Origin: Halichondria panicea
Lineage: Eukaryota; Porifera; Demospongiae; Suberitida; Halichondriidae
Assembly (NCBI RefSeq): GCF_963675165.1
Contig: NC_087379.1
Span: forward strand, 5,783,442 to 5,847,441
Direction: 5' to 3'
Length of the DNA stretch: 64,000 nt
The notes beneath the pieces were generated by a model. It saw nothing but the letters and a program-made list of their open reading frames with translations. It made no database searches and was not told where the DNA came from. The translations under genes and the position numbers were made by a program. The stretch's first letter is position 1. The number at the start of each line of letters is the position of its first letter. Positions 53,171-63,457 of the stretch are shown here, in pieces.

Positions 53171-53297
53171 TTCTTATTAGCAACAATCATGATCAATCAT
53201 TTCCAACTCTTTTGATTCTGAGCTGCTTGTTGCATGCAGCAAACATGTTTATCATGACATCAATGTGTATTAGCAAGTTAGTAGCTTTATGTATAAT

Positions 53298-53712
53298 TAT
53301 AGTAGACTCTCGTTAATTCTGTCACCCTTGGGACAGTGCAGCTTGGCCAGAATAGCGAGGTGACTGTATTCAGGAAATAGCCGCGGCTTAAAACCGACCT
53401 TACCTCGAATCTAATAACTAGGTTCTTGTCTCGAGAATAATGAAGGAAAATGAATCATTATACTCTCTATTTAGTGTATCCAATTTTATCTGCCAAACCA
53501 CACCTAAAACGTCATATCCGGCCATAATAAACTACATCGAAAACCTAGTTTGGGGCAGCCAGCACTGGCCAGTATACGGAAGAGCGAGTGGCTGTACTAC
53601 TTCAGGATGAGTTTTGTGCAGTAAACATCTAGCTAGCAATCTATGCCAAACCAAATGGCCGGTATATCGAGGTGGCCGTACTTCAGAGAGCCGGAAGAGT
53701 CTACTGTATAGC
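53298..53712. mobile_element. pogo/Tigger-like MITE
   Basis: The left end ATAGTAGACTCTCGTTAATTC and the right end CTCCGGCTCT-like GAGCCGGAAGAGTCTACTGTAT form an imperfect inverted repeat around words such as GGCCAGTATACGGAAGAGCG and GGCCGGTATATCGAGGTGGC. The style resembles mariner/pogo-type elements, but the class is inference. Confidence 0.45.
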
Positions 53713-53824
53713 TTTGACACATCCACTGAATGCATTAGCACCTGCAGTGCATGCTTTCATTTGAAAAAATTTTATACCCATAAAACACTGTTACGCAGTT
53801 AGGAATACGTGTATTAAGATTGAT

Positions 53825-54295
53825 ACCGTATAGCAGAAAATGTTTGTTGGGTGCAAATCCTCACTACCGTATAGCGCGAAATTTTCGAGGCACTTATATT
53901 TCGTGGATTAGCCTCTAAAAGTATTTTCGTTGCAGAATGTTCGCGGAATGACTGCTTACCGGAAGCCACGCCTTTAAATCTTGCACGTTATAGCAGGTAA
54001 AGAACGATTTTCGTGGACTTAATTTTCGTGTAGGATTGCTAACCCACGAAATCCACGAAAATTAAGCCCCTCGAAAATTTCGCGCTATACGGTATTTGGT
54101 TCCAGAGCCCTCAGCAGAAATGTTGTGTTCTAACATTTGCATTTCAATGCCAGGAAACCACACCCACCAACAGCTTTGAATGTGAAATACCGGTGCGTGG
54201 GAATTCATTCCAGTTTTAATTTTCGCATTAACTGCTCTGCCCTTGAAAAATGCAAAATTTTGCACCTCACGAAAAGTTCCCGCTATACAGTATAC
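53825..54295. mobile_element. nested TACCGTATAGC MITEs
   Basis: The outer element starts ACCGTATAGCAGAAAATG (53826) and ends TTCCCGCTATACAGTA (54294); it is the 44028-44224 family in reverse. It is split by an inner 226-bp element at about 53870-54094 with ends ACCGTATAGCGCGAAATTTT and its complement, flanked by TA. The inner element inserted after the outer one. Confidence 0.75.
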
Positions 54296-54363
54296 ATGCA
54301 CACAGAAATTGCAATCACTTTTATCACACAAGTATAGCAGAACATAATAATCCAGCCACCCAC

Positions 54364-56918
54364 CATTCCCACTGTAGTGAGCCCCCCGTCTTGTACTGGA
54401 CTGACAGACAGCAGTAGTTCAACCAACTCCTCTCCAGTTAACAGTCGAGTGTCTCCTTCTTCATCGTCATCACTCACTACATGGGGAAAAAACTAATGTA
54501 GCCAGCTCACAGTGATAATGGCTGTATCTCTAGAGTACATACAAAATGCATTTTTGGGTCCCTAGCTCCACTCAATAAGCCACTGGTTATGTGCTAAATG
54601 TATGACATAATTTATAAGTGCTTATAAATATTATCTATAGTGCTTTAAGTTACTTTTTGAATCAGAATGGTCTCGATCTTCAAACTGAAGGTCTAACACT
54701 TTCAACTGGAGGCTTCTTAGCTTCAATTTCACCAAGTGCTGGCTCTACTGCAAAGTTCGTGCCTTGGGTTTCGATTGTTGAAGTATCTATGGTGTCATTG
54801 ACGGTGACTGTCTGGTCATCCATTGCACATTCATCAGAGGAGGTAGAGTCATGGCGACTAGATTAGACTCGGAGCCAGGTTCTGATCCTGATTCCAGCAC
54901 GGGACTCGGACTTAGTGAATTCAACAGCTCGAGTTGTTGCAGCCGCTCAGTTTCCATGGTAGCAGACCAGAATGCCACAGTAAGGGACGGACAGTCTTCA
55001 GTGAAGTACTTGAGCCATTCTTGCCTGCATTTGTTATATACCGTATAGAGCACATTTGTTGAGGGTATAAATGTTCACGGTTTTCGCGATTAAGCATGCA
55101 CCGCTAACATAATAATTATAAAACCACAAAATTTAATACAGCAGCTACAGTACAACCTCGATTATCTGGACACCTTGGTTCCAGAGGCAGGCTGGATAAC
55201 CGAAATAGATAAACCACGCCTTGATTCACCCACTTTATTGACAAACAGAAGTGCCACATGGTTGTCTTGCGCATGCGCAGAAGATAAGTAGGCTTGTCTC
55301 TATAGTAACAGCTGTAGCGCGCATTTAAGGGACACGCCCATTTTCGAAAATTGCCAAGCCGGATAATGGAGGGTCCGAGGTTCAACTGTATTCCCCAAAA
55401 ATTAAATCCGCGAAAACATTTCTATTGGTTATTCCGCGAAAGTGTAGTACAATAATTTCTATGTGATACCAATCAGTCAAAATGATATTATTGTTAATTC
55501 TCACCGTTGCTTGAGTGTTAATAGGTCGGACTTGCTGATGAGCACTACATTCACTTTCTCAGACTTTATTTCCTTCACATACTTCTCCTGGAGAAATGGT
55601 ACCAAACAATAAGAGATCACAAAGCAACTTGTTGAGCTCACCAAGTCTTCACATCGGAAGAGAAGAGGATTTCGTGCATCAACGATCTGCACCACCACAT
55701 CACTGAGCAAAATACAGCACTCAATCATGTGACAATCCACATCTACCATAACACCAAAGGAGGTACGACACGAGCACCTCGATTAGGCTTGGTCACATGT
55801 GACTAATTTAGCCTAATCGAGGTACTCGTGTCGGACCTCCTCTGACATAACACTCTAAACTTGATACAAGCATTATAATTATTATTGAATTGCCATTAAT
55901 TTTGACACAACTTTCAGCACTGAACACCGTAAATGCAATGTAGTTTATCTTGATCATTCTCACCTTCTCTCGATGACCCTCCACAGTTGTCTCCAGAACT
56001 CGAGGTTCCTCTCAAATGGAGTGAGGACCAACTTCTCGTTCTCCTCCAGCACCACGAGGCCCCTCCTCCACTCTAGGAATGAGTCCCTCTCCAACTGGTC
56101 CAGCTCTTTTCTTGTTGTCGTGGAGTCCCAGTGAGGCCTGGAGGGGAACAAAAACAGCATTTAGTGGCTCTATTTCTCTCATTCAAAGGTAGCTAACAAC
56201 ATCAAATCTTTTTGATAAGTATATAATGCCATTATGGGCCTTCAAATCTCCACATAAAAAAAAACTATGCCAGTTTATTGTGTGTTCTGATACTATACCT
56301 TACCTTCTGGGGATGCATAGGAACTCTTGATGATCTTTCTGAGCTTGCTCGATCTCTGCATACTCTGATGCACTGGGCAGACCCGTGTAAACACTAAAGT
56401 CCACCACCCGTATATTCAGCTTCTCTGCAACGACAAAGAATGAGACACAAACCTCCAAACTATATAAACTACTAAGATCGAGTGTAGGCATTAAGTGTAG
56501 TTTTGCTAAATACAAAAATTATGCGCTCTGCACAGCGTACCTGCTGTGAATTCAGTTCCTGCCAGTTTAGCGGTGTTGAGGAACTCGTCCAACCTACTCT
56601 CCTCAGTCACAGAGCGGAGGTTCAGGTGACCCCACTCGTACCCATCCTCCAACTCAACTACAGGGAATTGAATACTCTTTGGTAAGCTAGCTAGGTGCGT
56701 CAGACAGAATAGACATTGGTTTGATGATGATAATTGAGCTGGTATCAAAGTGTACATGCTATCTCTAGCTCTTGGACTCAGATCATTGGATATCATAGTC
56801 TCACCCAACTGTCTGCCTGGGCTTTTCCAGCACCTCTTCTCCTTCTGTTTTTGTCCTTGATGATGGCCTTCCCTAGACCAGTCTTCCCACCTTTCTTTCC
56901 AGGTTGACTCTGACTCAT
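54364..56918 (-). CDS. LSG1: LSG1 large-subunit GTPase, 5' exons only
   Basis: Exons on the minus strand: 56805-56918 (MSQSQPGKKGGKTGLGKAII, basic), 56541-56676 (ELEDGYEWGHLNLRSVTEES), 56304-56424 (EKLNIRVV .. FLCIPRR), 55964-56137 (LTPFERNLEFWRQLWRVIER), 55642-55702 (DVVVQIVDARNPLLFRCEDL), 55505-55587 (NVVLISKSDLLTLKQR), about 54700-55024 (RQEWLKYF .. AFWSATMETERL, acidic linker) and 54364-54476 (LLTGEELVELLLSV .. GLTTVGM). Splice phases agree. The order fits LSG1, the circularly permuted cytoplasmic GTPase that releases NMD3 from pre-60S subunits: G4 and G5 come first, with G1 expected next. The G1 and later exons are absent downstream. G4 reads SKSD instead of NKxD. Exon 7 shows a frame change at about 54860. 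Probably a truncated gene, or one split by rearrangement or assembly. Confidence 0.72.
55147..55391. mobile_element. MITE in LSG1 intron, ACCTCGATTATC ends
   Basis: ACAGTACAACCTCGATTATCTGGA (left) and CCGGATAATGGAGGGTCCGAGGTTCAACTGT (right) are imperfect inverted repeats of about 30 bases. The CAGT..AACCTCG start is typical of pogo/Tigger-type elements. It is inserted within an older TACCGTATAG-type sequence (from about 55040). Confidence 0.6.
55759..55840. repeat. long hairpin in LSG1 intron
   Basis: GGAGGTACGACACGAGCACC..TTAGGCT (55759-55789) pairs with AGCCTAATCGAGGTACTCGT..CTCC (55810-55840): about 31 bases per arm with one or two mismatches around a 20-base loop containing TGGTCACATGTGACTA, itself palindromic. 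Either a minimal foldback element or a structured intron segment. Confidence 0.75.
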
Positions 56919-57045
56919 GTCTCAACTGTAGATCTGTGTTTGTTTTGCTGAGCTGACTACACGAGGGTAAAGCAACACCCATGCGCAGCCACACCCTTCT
57001 TTGCTTAGCCTGGATTTTGAGAAGCGTTTGGAATCGAGGCTAGCC

Positions 57046-57189
57046 ATTATTATGCCATTAATTTTTTGAGCAAATTATGTACTCATAACTATTATGCCAT
57101 CCATGCTCATGACTGTGAAATAATGACAAAAGACAAAAGACGGGAATGCTGATTCTATGAGATGCACACAGTGCATGCACATGTACTAA
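57046..57189. other. short spacer
   Basis: A TAGCCTGGATTTTGAGAAGCGTTTGGAATCGAGGCTA minimal inverted repeat lies just before this (57008-57045, TAGCCTCGAT family). The spacer itself shows nothing. Confidence 0.4.
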
Positions 57190-57375
57190 TAATGAACTCC
57201 TAACACATTGAGCAATGGCTATATGCTTCGAGAGAGTTCAGTACTTTCTTGACTGAGAGAACAAGAGTGGGAGTAGCGTAAATATCTTGTATCCTAGCAA
57301 TAGTGTGGTTGTTAATTGATGAAGCTGAGATGGCAGAGAAGAGTCCCGTCCTCCCTGCATGGAGACAGAAAGAAA
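57190..57375 (-). pseudogene. EMC1 exon-junction relic
   Basis: On the minus strand GRTGLFSAISASSINNHTIARIQDIYATP matches the EMC1 exon at 45194-45342 (EDRTPPYHPEIPLNPLSFVNYNRTVARIREIYATPSG). It runs straight into LVLSVKKVLNSLEA, which matches the DNA of the last exon end (44648-44735). The intron and about 40 codons between are gone. The acceptor (CCATGCAG) is kept. A small deleted duplicate of the EMC1 3' end. Confidence 0.7.
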
Positions 57376-57704
57376 ACAGATAATTTATAGAGCATAATAC
57401 TGTAACAGCAATGACAATGTCATGCACCTGCCGATGTGATTGCATTGCTAAGTAACAACTCCCCATGCTGGTTGGTAGTGGAAATAACTATGCTCTAAAA
57501 TAAGTGGCTATATAGACTTAGTGGTTGGCACACTAACAACCCAAAATACATCTCAGAAAATCTCTCCTCACGACAATTTCCGGTAGAGGACACCCGGACT
57601 CCTCACATGACTGTAAGCATTTCCTCCTATAATTATATACCAGATAAATATCTTGTATTAAACCCTGGCCTATGGCACAGTTACACAATTATAAATAAGC
57701 TCAC

Positions 57705-57810
57705 CTGAAAGTGTTTCGTCCTCCCAGGAGTGGCAGACACTGGGACCTTCTTGCACTGAATGAGGGCATTGATGGTGGAGCTCTTGCCATCATTGGGGTA
57801 TATACCTCAC
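57705..57810 (-). pseudogene. LSG1 P-loop exon, best-preserved copy
   Basis: The minus strand reads YPNDGKSSTINALIQCKKV and then PVSATPGRTKHFQ, ending at a CAG/GTGAGC donor. This is the LSG1 G1 (P-loop) exon with its G2-like PGRTK segment. A four-base TATA insertion near its 5' end (GTGAGGTATATACC) breaks the frame after the CTATAG acceptor, and the usual Val of NVGKS is Asp. It lies 5' of the LSG1 exons at 54.4-56.9 kb, in the wrong order to be part of them, and 3' of transporter copy 9. Confidence 0.72.
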
Positions 57811-58018
57811 CTATACACAATGGACTAGTATTTTAGACAATAATATATTATTATTGTTGCTATACTAAAACTCCCTTGGTTACTTTTACTATGAATTTGC
57901 CTCAAGGGAAAAGTCATTACTACAAAGCAATAAGAATGCATGGTTATTTCTACAACAACAGTTTTAACTCCAAACCTAAATATCTCGCTAAACAGTCTGT
58001 TATTATCACTATACACAG
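57811..58018. repeat. class-A 3' flank of copy 9
   Basis: AATGGACTAGTATTTTAGACAATAATA .. TTTGCCTCAAGGGAAAAGT; similar blocks follow copies 2 and 4 (10960-11100, 18240-18420). No gene. Confidence 0.55.
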
Positions 58019-59869
58019 TCATTGGGTCTCTGAATCAGAATCACTAAAGTGAACATCTAGATCTTCAAAATCCTGATTGTGATTAACATCCTTCTCATAA
58101 ACTTCTTCAATGAATTTTCTTACATTGCAATCTTCCTCACGCTGACGATACTGATACCTCTTTGCTGCTACTATGAAAACCACAACACCTGCAACTGAAA
58201 TAACAATGTTCACCAGGAAATAAACCAGTCCAACAAAAGGGGAGTTCCGCCAGATACTAAAAGGTATAAGAATTCCAAGAACACCAATCAATTGGAATAG
58301 TCCTTTAATGGCAAAGAAAATTCCAATGAGAAATCCTTTCATAGAGTGAGGGCTTTGAGCACAGATAAATTCAAACACTCCACCATAGATAAAGACATAG
58401 GCCACAGCAATAAGGGCTTGCTGAATAATGAGAAAGTATGGGGAGACATTAAGGGAGGGAGCACCAACATAATTATATGAGACATCAAAATGTCCAGGAG
58501 CAAACATTGAAATAGTAGCATTATAGTGGCTAGGGAGGTGACCAAACGTCTCAACAACTAGCGAGCAAAACAGACTAACAGTGATAAGACAAAGACCAAT
58601 TCCAATTCGCCTCAGAATACCAGGGAAGTACTTTTGAAACAGAGGATGAATAAACTTAAGAAAAATAGGAACAAACAAAATTAAAAAGACGGGGTACAGA
58701 GTGCTACCATTGGTGAACATAGAATAAACAATTTTACTCACACTAAAAAATGACCAATTGTAATAAATATCTGCCTCCATGTGATCTCTAAGTATACTGA
58801 GAAAAGGTGTTGCAGCAATATCAGCCGTAAAAAATGGTCCTACTGAAAATAAAAGAATAAAGATTCCAAAAAAGGATTTCACATTCTCCACCTGCTCAGT
58901 TGTGAATGGTCCTCCATACTTGTCCTTGCCTAGATCCAGTCCAGTGGGTATGTCATCCTCCCAGAATGTAAAGGCACTGCGTTGAATAGGAATCTTGTTT
59001 CTTCTTGCAAAGCTGACAACTCTTGCAACCTCTTTGTAAGGGTTACCAATGCCAGTGCCAATAACAAACCACCTGCGCTTAGCAACACAGAATGTTACTG
59101 GTACACAAATAAGCTCAACTAACAGGACAAGTCCAAATATAGAAAAGCCTAAGAAATCAGTGGCATTAGCTGCACTCCATACCAGTTTTCCAAAGCTTAT
59201 TCCAATATAAAGTGTGAAGAGAAACCAATGAACGAAAAGAAAGCTGTCTCTAGAAGGAGAATCATTTAATTGGTCAACCCCAAACTGAATAACATTGGCT
59301 AAAAATCCAGCAAATCCAATCAATAAAGAGATAAGTAGAAAAAATCCAAGTGCACAATTCACCACCATCATAAAAATAAATAGAAGCATGGAGTTGATAA
59401 ATAGTATAATGATGGCGTTCACAATACCACCGATAACAACCGTCAAGACTCCACACCACATGGTGCATACACTACATCTCACAACTTTATATCTGCCGTA
59501 TCGAACATCTGCCAAGTATCCGGCTAGAGGATAGAAGAGGAGCCAGAAAGCAAATACAGCATATATACCACTATCTATCATCTCACTGTTAAGTATTGGC
59601 CCTACTGATTGTACTCTCGTCAATAGGTAAGTGAGTAAGAAATAATTTTCAGGATTCAGAAAACCACCATATATCAAAGACATTAAGGCAGTCCAAATAA
59701 GAATCATTACTGCAGCCTTTGACTTGATCAGCACACTTTTCTTTTTGCCCTGTTTTCCATGATTACTTTTCACGAGTGGTGTGGCTTCAGTGCCATCTCT
59801 GCTGGCATCTGGTGCAGGAGTTTCATGAAGGGAAGCTTGCTCTATAGTTCCTTGCTCACAACTAGCCAT
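58019..59869 (-). CDS. POT/SLC15-like transporter, copy 9
   Basis: An intact single-exon frame of 616 aa. All landmarks are present: GYLADVRYGRYKVV, NVIQFGVDQLN, the KYGGPFTTEQVENVKSFFG core, FEFICAQSPHSMKG and an acidic tail (slightly shorter: HFSDSDSETQ). The TM1-TM2 loop is of the NPENYFLLTYLL type, while the late loop is SHYNATISMFAPG, as in copies 7 and 11. The loop after TM4 is shortened (FINSMLLFIFMM). TM1 has no ExxER. Of the array copies, it lies nearest to the LSG1 exons. Confidence 0.88.
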   Translation of the reverse strand: MASCEQGTIEQASLHETPAPDASRDGTEATPLVKSNHGKQGKKKSVLIKSKAAVMILIWTALMSLIYGGFLNPENYFLLTYLLTRVQSVGPILNSEMIDSGIYAVFAFWLLFYPLAGYLADVRYGRYKVVRCSVCTMWCGVLTVVIGGIVNAIIILFINSMLLFIFMMVVNCALGFFLLISLLIGFAGFLANVIQFGVDQLNDSPSRDSFLFVHWFLFTLYIGISFGKLVWSAANATDFLGFSIFGLVLLVELICVPVTFCVAKRRWFVIGTGIGNPYKEVARVVSFARRNKIPIQRSAFTFWEDDIPTGLDLGKDKYGGPFTTEQVENVKSFFGIFILLFSVGPFFTADIAATPFLSILRDHMEADIYYNWSFFSVSKIVYSMFTNGSTLYPVFLILFVPIFLKFIHPLFQKYFPGILRRIGIGLCLITVSLFCSLVVETFGHLPSHYNATISMFAPGHFDVSYNYVGAPSLNVSPYFLIIQQALIAVAYVFIYGGVFEFICAQSPHSMKGFLIGIFFAIKGLFQLIGVLGILIPFSIWRNSPFVGLVYFLVNIVISVAGVVVFIVAAKRYQYRQREEDCNVRKFIEEVYEKDVNHNQDFEDLDVHFSDSDSETQ

Positions 59870-60290
59870 TGTTCTTACTGTGACTGTATTAATTCTTGCT
59901 GTCAGAGTGTATAGTAATCAGAATATCAAAACATTTTTGTGGCAAGAATAATAGAATTATAGAGGAGCCCTACAACATGCACCCAGAAAACTCCATAATT
60001 AAATTCATTACCCTGTGCGTGCGGTGCGCAGCAGGGGTAGAGTGCATGATTGGTGTGTGTGTGTGACACAAAAATGAGCTGTTATAGAGCGAAGTAGACA
60101 CTTTCATTGACTGCTTTAATTGTTAATGAGACAGTATTTAAAAAATAATAGGCTAGTTATAGTTGAAACTTGTAGGCGATCTGCTTTATAGATTTCACGA
60201 TCATTCTTGATTCACTATCATTCCCAATAATGAAATGTGTTAAGGTCATATAATACGGTAAAGAGTTATTTTAAACCGGGGTGGTATAGC
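59870..60290. repeat. 5' flank of array unit, copy 9
   Basis: GCACCCAGAAAACTCC, GCGTGCGGTGCGCAGCAGGGG, AATGAGCTGTTATAGAGCGAAG and GAAATGTGTTAAGGTCATA, in the same order as 25740-26080 and 62560-62890. No gene. Confidence 0.6.
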
Positions 60291-60615
60291 TATATACAAT
60301 TGGGTATGATTTAGAGTGCCATGCACGTACAGTGACTATTGAGCCTGTGGCGACAGGTGGCATTGTGGTCATATGGAACCTGTGGCCACCAGGCTTCAAT
60401 GTGACCACAACACCCACAACACCAATAATTCCCACCAATGCAAGTACAGTGCATACCACAAAAAGTACTTTCACTACTAAATTTGCTTCAAGGAAGAGGG
60501 GGTGGATTACTCCTAATAGACAATTCAATATAGCCTATTTCCACTTAAATATACATCATACGTAATACAAACAAATTGCAAATAACTATCCACATCACAG
60601 TCTTTTAATATCACT
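60291..60615. repeat. class-B 3' flank repeat, copy 10 unit
   Basis: CAATTGGGTATGATTTAGAG, GGCGACAGGTGGCATTGTGGTCATATGG and AATGTGACCACAACACC arms, then CACTACTAAATTTGCTTCAAGG. No gene. Confidence 0.6.
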
Positions 60616-60621
60616 ACACAG

Positions 60622-62480
60622 TCATTGGGTCTCTGAGTCATAATCACTGAAGTGAACATCTAGATCTTCAAATTCCCGATTGTGATTAACATCCTTCTCG
60701 TAAACTTCTTCAATGTACTTTCTTACATTACAAAGTTTATCTCGCTGTCGATACTGATACCTCTTTGCTGCCACTATGAAAGCCACAACACCTGCGACTG
60801 AAATAAAAATGTTCACCAGGAAATAAACAAGTCCAGCTCGAGGGGAATCCTGCAGAAACTAAACGGTAAAAGAATTTCAAGAACACCAATCAACTGAAAA
60901 AGTCCTTTAATAGCAAACAAAATTCCAATGAGAACTCCTTTCATAGAGTGAGGGCTTTGAGCACAGATGAGTTCAAACACTCCACCATAGATGAAGACAT
61001 AGGCCACAGCAACAAGGACTTGCTGAATAATGAGAATGTAAGGGCTAAGATGAATGGTTTGATCAACAACAAATGGGCCAAAATCATTATATTTGACCTG
61101 AGGAGTAAACACAGAAGAGGCATTATGGCCTCTAGGAAGAAGGTGACCAATGGTGTCAACAAACAGTGAACAAAACAGACTAATAGTGATGAGACAAAGA
61201 CCAATTCCAATTCGCCTCAGAATGCCAGGGAAGCACTTTTGAAAAAGAGGATGGATAACTTTGAGAAAAATGGGAACAAAAACAACAATAAACACAGGAT
61301 ACAGAGTGCTACCATTAGTTATTATAAGGAGAAAACTTTGTCTAATGGCAGCCTGAAGTGAATCAATGACAGGACATTCTACCATGTGACTTTTCAGTAT
61401 ACTAAGAAAAGGTGCTGCAGCAAAATCAGCAGTAAAAATTGGTCCCATTGAAAGTAAAACGACAACAATTCCAAAAAAAGATTTCACATTCTCAACCTGC
61501 TCGGTAGTGAATGGTCCTCCATACTTGTCTTTCCCTAGATCCAGTCCAGTGGGTATGTTATCCTCCCAGAATGTAAAGGCACTGCGTTGAATAGGAATCT
61601 TGTTTTTTCCTGCAAAGCTGACAACTCTTGCAACCTCTTTGTAAGGATTACCAATGCCAGTGTCAATAACAAACCACCTGCGCTTAGCAACACAGAATGA
61701 TACAGGTATACAAATAAGCTCAACTAATAGGACAAGTCCAAACATAGAAAAGCTATAGATAAATAACGAAGCTGTACTCCATACCAGTTTCCCAAAGCTT
61801 ATTCCAATATAGAGTGTGAAGAGAAACCAGTGAATGAAAAGAAAGCTGTCTCTAGAAGGAGACTCATTTAATTGGTCAACCCCAAACTGAATAACATTGG
61901 CTAAAAATCCAGCAAATGCAATCCAAATGGATATAAGAAGAAAAAGTCCAAGTGCACCCATTGCTAACTCGAACAAAACCCATGGTATGTATGAAGGGTT
62001 ATTTGCAACCGAATTGCTATGTAACATCAGTGGCCAAAAAATGGCGTTCACAATACCGCCGATAACAGTCACAGTCAAGAGTCCACACCACGTGGTACAG
62101 ACACCACATCTCACAACTTTATATCTGCCATATCGAACATCTGCACAGTATCCGGCTAGAGGAGAGAAGAGGAACCAGAAAGCAAATACAGCATACACAC
62201 CACCAGCAATTTTTATCTCAAGAGTCTCAAAACCGAGTTGTGGTGTATTGGCTAAGAAAGAGTAAACTTCAGGGTTCAGAAAATTACCATAGATCAACGA
62301 CATTAAGGCAGTCCAAATAAGAATCATTAATGCCGCCTTTGACTTGATTAGCACACTTTTCTTGTTACCATATTTCCCGTCACGAGTGGTGTGGCTTCAG
62401 TGGCATCTCTGCTGGCATCTGGTGCAGGAATTTCATGAAGGGAAGCTTGCTCTATAGTTCCTTGCTCACAACTAGCCATT
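60622..62480 (-). pseudogene. POT/SLC15-like pseudogene, copy 10 (two frameshifts)
   Basis: Full-length and well conserved, but with two small lesions. In the N-terminal tail an 8-base deletion after TPLVT (about 62382) removes SNHG-coding bases and shifts the frame. One base is missing in TTCTGCAGGATTCC (about 60853), shifting the frame after LLPFSF. Between them 513 codons are open, and the acidic tail is readable (HFSDYDSETQ). The TM1-TM2 loop is of the copy-7 type. The TM3-TM4 block (ELAMGALGLFLLISIWIAF) is of the copy-2 type. A start at MLIKSKAAL (62354) could still give an N-truncated protein lacking the last two helices. Confidence 0.8.
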
Positions 62481-63455
62481 GTTCTTACTGCACTTATAGC
62501 TATACCTAAAGATATTGCTCACTGAACACCCTTGTTCTAATCAGAAGATCAAAAAATTATTGTGGCAAGAATATAGAGGAGGCCTACAACATGCACCCAG
62601 AAAACGCCATAATTAAATTCATTACCCTGTGCGTGCGGTGCGCAGCAGGGGTAGAGTGCATGATTGGTGTGTGTGTGACACAAAAATGAGCTGTTATAGA
62701 GCGAAGTAGACACTTTCATTGACTGCTTTAATTGTTAATGAGAGACAGTATTTTAGGCTAGTTATAGTTGAAACTTGTAGGCAATCTTCGATTGCGACAA
62801 AAAACACTTCTAATTGTTGCTTTATAGATTTCACGATCATTCCCGATCATGAAATGTGTTAAGGTCATAAGGTCATAATACGGTAAAGACTTCTTTTAAA
62901 CAGGGTGGTATATAGCTATATACGATTGGGTATGATTTGGAGTGCCATGCACGTACAGAAACTATTGACCCCTGTGGCGACAGGTGGCATTGTGGTCATG
63001 TGGCTACCAGGCTTCAATGTGACCACAACACCAATAATTCCCACCAATGCAGGTACAGTGCATACCCCAAAAAGTACTTTCACTACCCCCGATTCACTAT
63101 CATTCTCAATAATGAAATGTGTTAAGGTCATTATTTTAAACCAGGGTGGTATAGCTATATACGATTGGGTATGATTTGGAGTGCCATGCACGTACAGTAA
63201 CTATTGAGCCTGTGGCGACAGGTGGCATTGTGGTCGGACGGAACCTGTGGCCACCAGGCTTCAATGTGACCACCAGGCTTCAATGTGACCACAAAGCCAC
63301 CAATGCAAGCACAGTACATATACCACAAAAGTACTTTCACTACTAAATTTACAAGAAGGAAGGGGGTGGATTACTACTAATAGACAATTGAGACAATTAA
63401 TTATACAAACCAATTACTCAAGTATAAATAACTATCCGTATCACAGTCACTACAC
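62481..63455. repeat. array-unit flanks, internally duplicated
   Basis: 62515-62890 is the 5' flank of copy 10 with the empty transposon site CACTGAACACCC. From 62915 the class-B 3' flank starts (ACGATTGGGTATGATTTGGAG), and it starts again at 63157 after about 240 bases, so the 3' flank is partly duplicated in tandem. The second copy is nearly identical to 26110-26455. No gene. Confidence 0.65.
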
Positions 63456-63457
63456 AG

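Noticed and set aside
44674-56918. LSG1-EMC1 fusion gene on the minus strand
   Set aside because: The last LSG1 exon ends in phase 0, while the first visible EMC1 exon needs one preceding base, so direct splicing is out of frame; 6.4 kb of mobile elements lies between.
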